Shown piece after piece: positions 8,098 to 16,993 of a stretch of DNA of 64,000 bases. The stretch is from AP-15 sp963703665 (GTDB lineage: Bacteria; Pseudomonadota; Alphaproteobacteria; ATCC43930; CGMCC-115725): the NCBI GenBank assembly GCA_963703665.1, contig CAVPFB010000004.1, forward strand, positions 496,001 through 560,000, given 5' to 3'. Numbering within the stretch: the first letter of the stretch is position 1; each line of letters opens with the position of its first letter. The notes below the pieces were generated by a model. The model saw only the letters and a program-made list of their open reading frames with translations, ran no database searches and had not been told where the DNA came from. The translations under genes were made by a program, and so were the position numbers.

Positions 8098-8243
8098 TTT
8101 TGCAAGCTTTCGACTGCGTCCATTTATTCTGAAGCCAGAACGTCCACCAAATCGAGGACCGCTCTATCTAACGAGTCGGGGGCTTGCCGCTACACGCTGG
8201 GCGCGCTACTCGTTCACTCGCGAATTGGAGCGGAGGGAACGAG

Positions 8244-9743
8244 ATGATCGCGGGCGAATTCGATGTCGTCGTCGTCGGGGCCGGCAATGCCGGCATGTGT
8301 GCCGCCCTGGCGGCGCGCGGCGAGGGGGCGCGGGTGCTGGTGCTCGAGGCGGCCCCGTTCGACGAGCGCGGCGGCAACAGCCGCTACACCGCCGGGGCAT
8401 TGCGGTTCGTCTATAACGGGGTCGATGACCTCCTGAAGCTCTGCGATCTGTCCGAGACCGAGATCGCGACCAGCGATTTCGGCACCTATACCAGCGACAA
8501 ATATTACGACGACCTCGGGCGGCTGACCGACTACCGCAGCAACCCCGACATGGCCGAATTGCTGATCACCAAGAGCCAGGAGACCCTGCTGTGGATGCGC
8601 AGCCAGGGCGTTCGCTTTGCTCCGATGTACTCGCGACAAGCCTTTAAGCACGACGGCAAGTTCGTCTTCTGGGGCGGGCTGGCGCTCGAAGCCTGGGGCG
8701 GCGGGCCAGGGCTGGTCGAAGGGCTATTCAAGGCCGCCGAAGAGCGCCAGATCCAGGTCGCCTACGAGGCGCGCGGCGAGAGGCTGATCGCCGACGACGA
8801 CGGGGTGCACGGCGTCGTCGCCAATGTCGAAGGAAAAACCACCCAAATTCCGGCCAAGGCCGTCATCCTCGCCTGCGGCGGGTTCGAAGCGAACGCCGAG
8901 ATGCGCACCCGCTATCTCGGCCCCGGCTGGGACCTCGCCAAAGTGCGCGGCACCCGCTTCAACACCGGCGCCGGCATCAAGATGGCGCTCGACATCGGCG
9001 CCATGCCCTATGGCAACTGGTCGGGCTGCCACGCGGTCGGCTGGGATTATGGCGCGCCCGAGTTCGGCGACCTCGCGGTCGGCGACAATTTTCAGAAGCA
9101 CAGCTACCCGTTTGCGATCATGGTCAATGCCGACGGGGTGCGCTTTTGCGACGAGGGTGCAGATTTCCGCAACTACACCTACGCCAAATACGGCCGCCTG
9201 ATCCTCGAGCAGCCGCACCAGTTCGCCTGGCAGATCTTCGACCAGCAGGTCGTCCAATATCAGCGCGACGAATACCGCATCCGCCAGGTGACCAAGGTGA
9301 CGGCCGATACGATCGAGGCCTTGGCCGACAAGATGGCCGAGACCGGGGCGGCGGTGCACAAGCCGAGCTTTTTGAAGACGATTGGCGCGTACAACGCCGC
9401 GGTGCAGCACGACGTTCCCTACAACCCCACGGTCAAGGACGGGCGCGGCACCGTCGGCATCGACCCGCCCAAGTCGAATTGGGCGATGGCGATCGAAAAG
9501 CCGCCCTACGAGGCCTATTGCACGACCTGCGGCGTCACCTTCACCTTTGGCGGAGTGCGCATCGACACTGACGGCAAGGTGCTCGACACCGCGCAGCGGC
9601 CGATCCCAGGTCTCTATGCCGCCGGCGAGCTGGTCGGCGGGCTGTTCTATTTCAACTACCCGGGTGGCACCGGTCTGGTTTCGGGCTCGGTGTTCGGCAA
9701 AATCGCTGGCACCACCGCCGGCAAGCAGGTGCAGCAAGGTTGA
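8244..9743 (+). CDS. FAD-dependent tricarballylate dehydrogenase-like protein
   Basis: A 499-residue flavoprotein of the fumarate reductase/succinate dehydrogenase FAD_binding_2 group, most like tricarballylate dehydrogenase TcuA/CobZ. The N-terminal dinucleotide-binding fold is VVVVGAGNAGMCAALAARGEG (about residues 8-27), with the acidic VLVLEAAP strand after it. The C-terminal FAD-contact region is GLYAAGELVGGLFYFNYPGG. The start ATG at 8244 has a good ribosome-binding site (GGAGG at about 8232-8236). No TcuB (heme/iron-sulfur partner) is adjacent, so the electron acceptor is unknown. Oxidation of a polycarboxylate or related acid is a family-based guess. Confidence 0.75.
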   Translation: MIAGEFDVVVVGAGNAGMCAALAARGEGARVLVLEAAPFDERGGNSRYTAGALRFVYNGVDDLLKLCDLSETEIATSDFGTYTSDKYYDDLGRLTDYRSNPDMAELLITKSQETLLWMRSQGVRFAPMYSRQAFKHDGKFVFWGGLALEAWGGGPGLVEGLFKAAEERQIQVAYEARGERLIADDDGVHGVVANVEGKTTQIPAKAVILACGGFEANAEMRTRYLGPGWDLAKVRGTRFNTGAGIKMALDIGAMPYGNWSGCHAVGWDYGAPEFGDLAVGDNFQKHSYPFAIMVNADGVRFCDEGADFRNYTYAKYGRLILEQPHQFAWQIFDQQVVQYQRDEYRIRQVTKVTADTIEALADKMAETGAAVHKPSFLKTIGAYNAAVQHDVPYNPTVKDGRGTVGIDPPKSNWAMAIEKPPYEAYCTTCGVTFTFGGVRIDTDGKVLDTAQRPIPGLYAAGELVGGLFYFNYPGGTGLVSGSVFGKIAGTTAGKQVQQG

Positions 9744-9794
9744 GCGTGGCGGGAGGCGGGAGCAGCCGCCCGCTCCTGCCGGATGGGCCCACCG

Positions 9795-10004
9795 TTAGCG
9801 CCAGGCGTAATACCCGTGCCACGCGCGGCCGTGCCGCCATGCATAGGGGTGATGGTGCCAATAATGATGGTGCCACCACCAGGCATGAGGATGCCAGCAC
9901 TGCACAGCGTAGCCGTTCCACCAGCACCGGGCCTCGGCTGGTGACGCCAAGGCGGCGCTGCCGAGCATAAACGTCGCCATTGCGGCAAGGATGATCTTCT
10001 TCAT
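9795..10004 (-). CDS. Small secreted His/Trp-rich protein
   Basis: A 69-residue protein with a clear signal peptide (MKKIILAAMATFMLGSAALA, cleavage near SPAEA). The mature part of about 45 residues has the pair CWWNGYAVQC and then a tail of alternating His, Trp and Tyr (about 12 His and 9 Trp). The start at 10004 is backed by GGAGG 9 bases upstream; a longer in-frame extension to 10133 is less likely. The composition suggests binding of metal or heme in the periplasm or outside the cell, but no family function is known. It converges with the flavoprotein gene. Confidence 0.75.
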   Translation of the reverse strand: MKKIILAAMATFMLGSAALASPAEARCWWNGYAVQCWHPHAWWWHHHYWHHHPYAWRHGRAWHGYYAWR

Positions 10005-10235
10005 TGCTATGGCCTCCGAACTTTCGTTCCTGGAGACGATAACGACGAACCGTATCGGTTCAGTTCCGATTAACCTTATGTACTTGGCAACGACTGTGCG
10101 TTCAGGCGCCGGTTCTTCACCGACGCCCTGCATTCATCCGCCGGGCGGACACCGGCGAACGCGTGCGGCGACCGCAACCACGAATCAGGGCCGCGCGAAC
10201 ACGCCCCTGATTGGCCCAGCGCGCAATGCCTAGCC

Positions 10236-10661
10236 TCAGTCGCGACGGTAGGGGTAGCAGCGCGCCCGCTCGAGGGCGACGCCGAAATGCTGGCCCAATG
10301 CGCGGATCGCATCGGCGTGCTCGGCATAAGGGTCGGCGTTGGCGAGGCCGACGATGATCGGCCGGAACGTCCGGTCGTCGCGTCCCCCCGGTGGCAGCAT
10401 GGCGGTCGCGAGCGGGCTGCCGTCATCCTCGCGCAAGGTCAGGAACAGCGGCATTTCGCGCTGGATATGCGCCTTCAGCCCGATCTCCTGCTCGAAATAC
10501 ACCTTCGACATGGGCTGGAACGTCTGCGTCGCCTTCTCCTGTTCCTTGCGAAAGAACTTCTCGACGGCATGACGCATCGCGTCCGACTCGCTTGTCGCCT
10601 CGGCCTCGGTCTCGATCCGAAACCAGGTTTTCCCGCCTGGAGCATCGCAAACGTATTTCAT
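10236..10661 (-). CDS. Hypothetical protein, 141 residues
   Basis: Soluble protein beginning MKYVCDAPGGKTWFRIETEA, with a ribosome-binding site GGAGG just upstream. It has an acidic/basic amphipathic stretch (about residues 20-48) and ends ERARCYPYRRD. No known domain is recognised. It has no signal peptide or membrane segment. Coding is supported by the ribosome-binding site, normal codon pattern and an uninterrupted frame. The 173 bases upstream (10662-10834) hold no gene. Confidence 0.6.
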   Translation of the reverse strand: MKYVCDAPGGKTWFRIETEAEATSESDAMRHAVEKFFRKEQEKATQTFQPMSKVYFEQEIGLKAHIQREMPLFLTLREDDGSPLATAMLPPGGRDDRTFRPIIVGLANADPYAEHADAIRALGQHFGVALERARCYPYRRD

Positions 10662-10834
10662 GCATCCTCCAACGTTGCACACGCCAGGCCGGAAACGCGA
10701 ACCGTCCGCGACAGGTGCTTCGCCATCAGCGGAGACGAAGGACCAGGACGGCCGCGTCCACAACCCGCGGCCAATATAATAGCAGCATTCTGCGCATCCG
10801 TTGCCCGGCTGTCGAGCCTTTGCGCCGGCCGCGG

Positions 10835-11977
10835 TCATTGGCGGCGGCGCGTCCGCGGGACCGGCGCCGGCAGCTCCTCGCTCGTCTCTGGCGTCTGCGT
10901 CCATTCCCGCCATAGCGCCATCAGCGCCGCCATTACCACCGGACCCAGAAAAATTCCGAGCAGCCCGAACGTCTCCAGGCCGCCGACGATCCCGAGCAGC
11001 ACCCACAAAAACGGCAGCCGCGCCGCGCCGCCGATCAGAAATGGGCGTACGAAGTGATCGGCCACGAACACGACCAGAAAGCCGAAGGCGACGACCAAGG
11101 CAGCCGCGAGCGTGCTGCCATTGGTCAGCAGATAGAGGCCTGCGCCGCAGAAGGCGATCGGCGCGCCGAACGGGATCACCGCGACAACGCCGGTCAGCGC
11201 CGCGATCGGCACCACCTGGGGCAGACCGGCGAGCGCGTAGGCAAAGCCCATCAGCAGCCCCTCGGCCAGACCGACCAGCACCAGGCCGGTTACGGTTCCG
11301 TGCACCGCCGCAATCATTTGGCGGGCGACCCGCTCTCCGCTCGGGCCGAGCACCCGATGGCTGAGATCCCGCAGCCGCCGGCTGAGCGCCGCCCCGTCGC
11401 GAAACAAAAAAAACAGCGTCAGCAAGGTGAATCCGAACAGGATCAGCCGGTGGACGATTTGGCCGGCGAGCTCGCCGGCCGAGCGGGCCGGGATGCGCGT
11501 GTAGATGCGGCCGAGCAGCGCCTGCATCGTCTGGGGGTTGCTTAGATTGGACTGCCACCATTGCGCTGCCTGATGTCCGAGCGCGGGCAGGCGCGGCAGC
11601 CACGTCGGCATCGGCACCCCGGTGCGCCTCGCCTCACCGATGTACGCGACGACGGCGCCGCTTTCGCGCGCCACCTCGAAGGCGGCGTAAGCGAGCGGGA
11701 CGATGATGACGAGGCCGACCAGAAACGTGAGCAGCAGCGGCGCTGCGACCCGCCGCTCACGGCCCGGGGACGCCCGCCTCAAGCGTTGGTAGAGCGGCCA
11801 CAGCGCGATCGCCAGGATCGTCGCCCAAGCCAGCGCCGGCAAGAACCTGTGCAGAATCCACAGGCCGAAGAGCCCGAGTGCCGCGGCCATGACGATGCGC
11901 GCGATGCGCTGCGAGGAGGCCGTGGGCTCAAACCCGCCGTCACTGGTTCCCGGTGGAGGATCGGCATCGCAATCCAT
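10835..11977 (-). CDS. AI-2E (PerM) family transporter
   Basis: A 380-residue polytopic membrane protein of the AI-2E/PerM exporter family. About eight membrane segments are visible. A soluble region (about residues 95-160) follows the third, and the conserved C-terminal block has GVVAVIPFGAPIAF and FVADHFVRPFLIGG. The start ATG at 11977 has AGGAGG 8 bases upstream; a longer in-frame extension to 12127 lacks one. The substrate cannot be read from sequence; members carry diverse substrates, including Na+/H+. The C-terminal tail PVPRTRRRQ is basic. Transcribed alone on the minus strand. Confidence 0.88.
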   Translation of the reverse strand: MDCDADPPPGTSDGGFEPTASSQRIARIVMAAALGLFGLWILHRFLPALAWATILAIALWPLYQRLRRASPGRERRVAAPLLLTFLVGLVIIVPLAYAAFEVARESGAVVAYIGEARRTGVPMPTWLPRLPALGHQAAQWWQSNLSNPQTMQALLGRIYTRIPARSAGELAGQIVHRLILFGFTLLTLFFLFRDGAALSRRLRDLSHRVLGPSGERVARQMIAAVHGTVTGLVLVGLAEGLLMGFAYALAGLPQVVPIAALTGVVAVIPFGAPIAFCGAGLYLLTNGSTLAAALVVAFGFLVVFVADHFVRPFLIGGAARLPFLWVLLGIVGGLETFGLLGIFLGPVVMAALMALWREWTQTPETSEELPAPVPRTRRRQ

Positions 11978-12318
11978 CGCGCATCCTCCTGGTTCACCGA
12001 CCGCAGGCAGAATGCCCCCTTTTGGCCGAGTAGAGGGAGAGGACGCGACCGGCGAGGGCAGATCGCCGGCGGCAAGGCCCGCGTCGGCCGGCCGGAGCCG
12101 CTCGAGGCGGCGGCGTCCGGCACGCACCCGGTTGTTTCGCGTATTACGGCGGCACCGCCGTCCTGGTCAACACGCGTGGCGGCGAGTACTGCTGCCGATC
12201 GGCGGCCAAGCCTGATCGAGCCCAGAGGGTCGCGACGGACGGGGCCGCGTTGTAACTGCCCGCGCCCGGAGCCGCGCGCTGAAATTGCCGGTCTCCGCCG
12301 ACCGCACCGGCCTCGGGG
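11978..12318. other. Intergenic region without recognised gene
   Basis: 341 bases between the AI-2E transporter start and the GlsB-like gene stop. Open frames here are short or run antisense into neighbours. No hairpin, promoter or RNA gene stood out. It must hold the transporter's promoter. Confidence 0.5.
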
Positions 12319-12564
12319 TCACGGCGGTCCGCCGACGATCGCCCGGTAGATCGCCAGGATCAGCACGGCGCCGACAATAGCGCCGATAAAACCCGCGCTG
12401 CGGCCCGGCGGATACCAGCCGATGCGCTGCCCGAGCCAAGACGCAAAGATTGCGCCGACGATGCCGAGCAAGGTGGTCACGATGAACCCGCCCGGCCCGT
12501 GAATGAACAGCTTGGCGATCGCGCCCGCCAGAAATCCGATGATGATGACCCAGAGCCAGTGCAT
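12319..12564 (-). CDS. GlsB/YeaQ/YmgE family stress-response membrane protein
   Basis: An 81-residue protein with three Gly-rich membrane segments (about residues 1-20, 29-47, 56-77) of the transglycosylase-associated GlsB/YeaQ family. Typical features are GFLAGAIAKLF, GIVGAIFASWLG and the terminal AVLILAIYRAI. The start ATG at 12564 is preceded by GGAGAAGG; an upstream in-frame Met at 12636 gives a non-conserved leader. The family is linked to envelope or general stress, but the biochemical role is unknown. It is monocistronic. Confidence 0.88.
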   Translation of the reverse strand: MHWLWVIIIGFLAGAIAKLFIHGPGGFIVTTLLGIVGAIFASWLGQRIGWYPPGRSAGFIGAIVGAVLILAIYRAIVGGPP

Positions 12565-12824
12565 CGCCTTCTCCCCGGCCGCGCGAAATCGATCCCGTCG
12601 TCGGCACCGATAAACCCATTGCTCCGGCCGGCGCAACAGCAGGGTCGTTTGGCTGCGCGCTCGCCTCGCTTAGCGGCTTGAGCAACTCTGCCGCGCGGCC
12701 CACAATCCTCACGTCAAAGTTGGAATGCCAGGGCACGCCGGCGGTTTAGCGAAGTGGGACCGGCGTTGCCCGCGATCCTGATCCCAATCGGGCAGCGGGC
12801 GGTCATAAAGCCGGAGGAACCGAA

Positions 12825-13346
12825 ATGCCCCTCGACGGAACCGACCTCTTCGAAGACCCCGCGCTCGCTAAAATCAATCGGGTGCAGCGCCTGCTGGCCA
12901 CCGAGCAGCACTGGTGCAAGGGCCGGCTGCGCGATGCCGACGGTCGCCGCTGCCTGATCGACGCCATTACCACAGTAGACGGACGACAGGAGCTGACCCG
13001 TCCGATCATTCGTGCCGCCAGAGAGGTCGGCGGCAAGCGCTATTGGCGGATCGAGTCGTTCAACGACGACCGGCGCACGACCCATCGGGATGTTCTACGC
13101 GTGTTGCAGCGGGCGCGCGAAAACATCATCCTCGGCATCGCCGCCGGGCAGAAGCCGCCGCCCTGGCGCCGCAAGCTGGTCGAGGCGCTGCGCGTCTTCG
13201 TCACCGGCGATCAACCGGTGAGCGGAGCATTCCTGTGCCCGATCACGGTCGAGGACCGGCCCGCGTCGGCCCGATCCGACGCAGCCGGGCATGTCCCGTA
13301 CCTGCGCTCATCGGCGCTCGACCAGACCAGCGACGCGATGCGGTGA
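12825..13346 (+). CDS. Hypothetical protein (DUF6197-like)
   Basis: A 173-residue soluble protein with ribosome-binding site GGAGG (about 9 bases before the ATG at 12825). The block HWCKGRLRDADGRRCLIDAI (about residues 29-48) resembles the conserved W-x-K-G-x-x-x-D-x-x-G-x-x-C-L motif of DUF6197-type proteins often found in alphaproteobacteria and actinobacteria. The function is unknown. The last 40 residues look unstructured. It stands alone between the GlsB-like gene and the copper genes; 13347-13572 carries nothing recognisable. Confidence 0.6.
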   Translation: MPLDGTDLFEDPALAKINRVQRLLATEQHWCKGRLRDADGRRCLIDAITTVDGRQELTRPIIRAAREVGGKRYWRIESFNDDRRTTHRDVLRVLQRARENIILGIAAGQKPPPWRRKLVEALRVFVTGDQPVSGAFLCPITVEDRPASARSDAAGHVPYLRSSALDQTSDAMR

Positions 13347-13572
13347 CCGTTCGAGGCCGGCAATCGGCGATCTCGACCGAGAAGCCGATCTCGACTGAGG
13401 AGAATGCGAAAGGGTGGCTCAACCTGCTGGATATGCCGTGCCGCAACCGCGCAGCTGCGGCAACGTTGCGAGCGGCCGACGAGCCGCTAGGGGTCTAATC
13501 TGACGGTTCCGCTACGGCGCGGCGCGGCAGCAAAGCGCGGCCGGCATTCTGCGACGCGGGGCGGAAAGTTCG

Positions 13573-14253
13573 ATGGTGGCAAGCCTGAGACCGAGGGATG
13601 AACCGATCGGGCGGCGCAGCGTGGCGCGGGTGGTGGGCGCCGGGCTCGCCCTGATGCTCCTCGCCGGCTGCGACAGCGGCGCCAAATGGCATGCGATCGA
13701 CGTCTCGGGCAGCCTGCCGCCGCTCGCCTTCGAGATGACCCGGGCCTCGGACGGCCGACAGGTCACCGAGGCCGACTACCGCGGCAAGATCGTGCTGCTC
13801 TATTTCGGCTACACGTTCTGCCCCGATGTATGCCCGACGACCCTGTCGAACATGGCCCAGGTGCTGACCCGGATCGGGCGCGACGGGCGGCATATCCGCG
13901 TGCTGTTCGTCACCGTCGACCCGAACCGCGACACGCCGCCGGTGCTAGCCGCCTATGTCAAGAATTTCGCGCCACAGATCGAGGGGCTGCGCGGCACCGC
14001 GGACCAGCTCGCGGCTCTCGCGCGGCGCTATCGGGTCGTCTATTCGGTGACCCCGGCAACGAAGGATCACCCCTATGCAGTGACCCACAGCTCGGCGATC
14101 TACGTGTTTGACGGCGGGGCTGCGGCGCGCCTGATCGTCGCCTCGCTGAGCTCGACGCACCCCGACATTGCCGGGACCGCCGCCGATCTGCAGCGCCTGA
14201 TCGGCGCGAGCCGTCCGCCCGGATTGCTCGCCCGGCTTCTGCGGCTGGTCTGA
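13573..14253 (+). CDS. SCO1/SenC family copper chaperone (lipoprotein)
   Basis: A 226-residue thioredoxin-fold protein that carries copper to cytochrome oxidase. The Cu ligands are visible as C83-P-D-V-C87-P and the distal His172 in the segment AVTHSSAIYVFD. The N-terminus has a membrane segment ending in the lipobox LAGC (Cys33), so it is probably anchored in the inner membrane facing the periplasm. It converges with the PCuAC gene, which with the neighbouring ctaG makes a copper-delivery cluster. Note that the oxidase about 6.5 kb away (cyoABCD) is a quinol oxidase without a CuA site, so the client of SCO is probably elsewhere. Confidence 0.93.
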   Translation: MVASLRPRDEPIGRRSVARVVGAGLALMLLAGCDSGAKWHAIDVSGSLPPLAFEMTRASDGRQVTEADYRGKIVLLYFGYTFCPDVCPTTLSNMAQVLTRIGRDGRHIRVLFVTVDPNRDTPPVLAAYVKNFAPQIEGLRGTADQLAALARRYRVVYSVTPATKDHPYAVTHSSAIYVFDGGAAARLIVASLSSTHPDIAGTAADLQRLIGASRPPGLLARLLRLV

Positions 14254-14260
14254 GCCGCTC

Positions 14261-14770
14261 TCACTTGCCGGTCGCGTTGCGCACCGGAAAGGTTGCGGTC
14301 AGGGTCCCGCCATCGGCAAAGCGCAACGTCACCGACACCGATCGCCCAGGCCGCATCTCGGCCGACGGCGACATGCACATCAAATGATAGCCGCCGGGCG
14401 CAAAGCTGACCTCGCCGTGCGGCGGAACCGCGACGTTCTGCACCATCGCCATCCGCTCCTCGCCGTTATGAGCAATGCTCCGATGCAGCATCAGCATGCC
14501 GCAGCCGGGCGACTCGGCGCCGACCAGCGTGTGCGCCTCACCCGTCGGGTTCGACAGCGTGAAATATCCGGCCGCCGGCAGCGACGGCATCACCAGACGA
14601 AACCACGGGACGCTGAGCGCCACCCCGCCCTCGCCCGCCCGCGTCGCCACGCCGATCGCCAGCATGGCGCAGACCGCGCCGACAAACAGCAATTGCCGGC
14701 GCACCCGACTAGCGCCCCGTCCAGCGTTTCGCCATCGCGCCAAGGGCAGCGCCATCGGGATCGGCCTCAT
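14261..14770 (-). CDS. PCuAC-family periplasmic copper chaperone
   Basis: A 169-residue DUF461/PCuAC protein. The copper site HX10MX21HXM is exact: His96, Met107, His129 and Met131. A hydrophobic segment (about residues 27-45) acts as a signal or anchor. PCuAC hands Cu(I) to the CuA or CuB site of oxidases together with SCO. The start is uncertain; the frame overlaps the ctaG end by 62 bases, and Met6 (14755) is equally possible. It is cotranscribed with ctaG. Confidence 0.92.
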   Translation of the reverse strand: MRPIPMALPLARWRNAGRGASRVRRQLLFVGAVCAMLAIGVATRAGEGGVALSVPWFRLVMPSLPAAGYFTLSNPTGEAHTLVGAESPGCGMLMLHRSIAHNGEERMAMVQNVAVPPHGEVSFAPGGYHLMCMSPSAEMRPGRSVSVTLRFADGGTLTATFPVRNATGK

Positions 14771-15695
14771 CCGAAGTTTCCTCGTGCAGCCTCAGCGCAT
14801 TGATTACCAGCAGCAGCGCGATCACGCTCATCATTGCCGGCGGGATCCAGATCACGATGCCGCCGATATGCTGATCGTTGAGCGCGCTGATCGTCGGAAA
14901 CAGCCGGCCGCACAAATCATAATAGGGATAGAGATCGGTCTGCGAAAAGGCGATCGCCGCCCCCAGCACGATCTGCGGGAACATGACGCCGAGCGCCAAT
15001 GCCGCTCGGGCGCCGTACGAGATTCGCGCCGGCGGTTGCGGCCGCGGGTCGAGCACCAGGCACCAGAACAGGATGCCGTCGAGCACCATGCTCCAGTTCA
15101 TTACAGCATAAAGCCGCCAATCGATCATTGCCCGGAAATGGACCGGCGGGATCAGCCAGAAATAAATCAGCCCGACAAACAGGAACGCCGCCAGCAACGG
15201 CTGCTGCAGCACGCGGACGACGCCGGTGACGACCGGGCACTCGATCGCCTGGCGCAGCCACAGCGGCATGCCCCGCCTGAGGGTGGCGCCGGCGCCGCCG
15301 AGCGCCACGAGGAACGGTCCCAGATGATGCATCGTGACATGTTGGATGCGATGCAAAAAGAACATGTGCTGCGACCAGTAGTCGAACCGCGTCTGCAGCA
15401 CCGCATAGATCGCGGCGACGCCGATCAGAAAGGCGATGCGGCGCCACATCGCCGGCCGCTCCGCCGCCGGAGCGGATGCAAGACCGCGACAGAACCACAG
15501 CAGCACCAGCGCCGTCGCCAGATATTCGGCTGGCGAGAAATCCCAAGGCATCCAGAACGGCACCAGCGCCGGATGACTCGCCGACAACCACCACAACAGC
15601 GCACCCGGCGCCAAGATCGCCGCATAGGCGGCGATCCCGGTCCTCGCGGCCGTCGCCGGTAAGGGCAGGATGCGCTGTGCCCGCGCCCGTTCCAT
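14709..15695 (-). CDS. ctaG: Cytochrome c oxidase assembly factor CtaG (caa3 type)
   Basis: A 328-residue polytopic membrane protein of the CtaG_Caa3 (DUF1404-like) family, involved in assembly or copper loading of heme-copper oxidase. Membrane helices begin near residue 20. The His-rich segments FFLHRIQHVTMHHLGPF (about residues 110-126) and NDQHIGG (about 275-281) fit the family. The start at 15695 (MERARAQ) is chosen because the 32 residues upstream are Arg-rich and non-conserved. The gene overlaps PCuAC at its 3' end. Confidence 0.88.
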   Translation of the reverse strand: MERARAQRILPLPATAARTGIAAYAAILAPGALLWWLSASHPALVPFWMPWDFSPAEYLATALVLLWFCRGLASAPAAERPAMWRRIAFLIGVAAIYAVLQTRFDYWSQHMFFLHRIQHVTMHHLGPFLVALGGAGATLRRGMPLWLRQAIECPVVTGVVRVLQQPLLAAFLFVGLIYFWLIPPVHFRAMIDWRLYAVMNWSMVLDGILFWCLVLDPRPQPPARISYGARAALALGVMFPQIVLGAAIAFSQTDLYPYYDLCGRLFPTISALNDQHIGGIVIWIPPAMMSVIALLLVINALRLHEETSDEADPDGAALGAMAKRWTGR

Positions 15696-15781
15696 CGGAC
15701 AGCGGCTAGGCGCGCGCGCACGATTTGTCAAAGCGCGAATGGGCGCGGGAACGCGCCCCCCGGATCGGAGCGCGGCGCGTC

Positions 15782-16906
15782 TCAGCCCCACACCTCGCGG
15801 GCGGTCTCGACCACCAGGCGCAGCTTCTCATTCTGTTCGTCAATGGTCAGCGCGTTGCCGTCGACGGTCGAGGAGAAACCGCATTGCGGCGAAAGGCACA
15901 GCTGTTCCAACGGCACGTATTTCGCGGCTTCGTCGATCCGGCGCTTCAGATCGTCCTTGCTTTCGAGGGCGGCGCGCTTGCTGGTGACGAGGCCGAGCAC
16001 CACCCGCCTCCTTCCCCTCGGGACAAAGCGCAACGGCGCGAACCCGCCCGAGCGGGCATCGTCGTATTCGAGAAAAAATCCATCGACCGCGAGTTCGCCG
16101 AACAGCGCGTCGGCGACATGGTCGTAGCCGCCCTCGGCCATCCACGACGAGCGGAAATTGCCGCGGCACATATGGGTGCAAATGGTCATGCCGGCGGGCC
16201 GGCCGACGAGTGCCGCGTTGATCACCTTGATGTTGGTCAGGTGCTGGTGTTCGCCGTCGCCGCCGATCGAATCGACATAGGCGCGCTGCGCCGGGTCGTT
16301 CAGATAGGCGAGGCTGGTGTCGTCGAGCTGCAGATAGGTGCAGCCGAGCCGGTGCAGGGCCGCGATCTCCGCGGCATAGACCCGGGCGAGGTCGTGCCAG
16401 AATTCGTCCATATCGGGGTAGACGGTAGCGTCTATCGCCGCCCGCCCACCGCGGTAATGCAGCATCGAGGGTGACGGGATCGTCAATTTCGGCGTGGTCC
16501 CGGGGGGCGCCACCGCTTTGAGATACGCGAAATCCTCGCCGTAGATCGTCGCGTCGAGGCTGAGCTTGCCACCGATGCGAAACCCGCCGAGCGCGGCCTC
16601 GACCGTGCCGCCCGCATTCCTGAATTGGAGGCGCAGGTCCCGGTCGATCCTGGCGACGCCGCCGATCTGATGCAGGAAATCCATGTGCCACGAACCGCGG
16701 CGGAATTCGCCGTCGGTCACCCCCTGGAGCCCGATCTCCTGCTGCATACGCGCGGCATCGCCAATCGCCCTATCCTCAACCCGGCGCAATTCCTCGGCCG
16801 AGAGCCGCCCGGCCTGCTGCTCCGCCCGCGCCCGCAGCAATTCCGCCGGTCGCAACAGGCTCCCGACATGATCCGCACGGAACGGGGGAGCGGACAGATC
16901 GCTCAT
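15782..16906 (-). CDS. MetE-like cobalamin-independent methyltransferase
   Basis: A 374-residue protein corresponding to the C-terminal catalytic barrel of MetE (YxjG/YxjH-type short forms). The zinc ligands of MetE are recognisable as His245 and Cys247 in THMCRGNF, Glu280 in FFLEYDD and Cys342 in LSPQCGF. The N-terminal substrate region RADHVGSLLRP is also typical. Short forms use varied methyl donors and acceptors. Being last in a minus-strand run with two LLM oxygenases and an amidohydrolase, it may serve a demethylation or thiol-linked step in catabolism rather than methionine synthesis, which is inference. It starts 87 bases after the amidohydrolase stop. Confidence 0.85.
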   Translation of the reverse strand: MSDLSAPPFRADHVGSLLRPAELLRARAEQQAGRLSAEELRRVEDRAIGDAARMQQEIGLQGVTDGEFRRGSWHMDFLHQIGGVARIDRDLRLQFRNAGGTVEAALGGFRIGGKLSLDATIYGEDFAYLKAVAPPGTTPKLTIPSPSMLHYRGGRAAIDATVYPDMDEFWHDLARVYAAEIAALHRLGCTYLQLDDTSLAYLNDPAQRAYVDSIGGDGEHQHLTNIKVINAALVGRPAGMTICTHMCRGNFRSSWMAEGGYDHVADALFGELAVDGFFLEYDDARSGGFAPLRFVPRGRRRVVLGLVTSKRAALESKDDLKRRIDEAAKYVPLEQLCLSPQCGFSSTVDGNALTIDEQNEKLRLVVETAREVWG

Positions 16907-16993
16907 CGAAACCTCCCTTTTTCCGTCAATCCCGCTTCCGCATCGCCCAAGCGGAACTAACGGGAAACGGGGGTTTGAGACGACCCGGCCGGA

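Noticed and set aside
12167..12736. A 189-codon minus-strand frame over the GlsB-like gene
   Set aside because: Out of frame with the conserved membrane protein and rich in Arg; a shadow.
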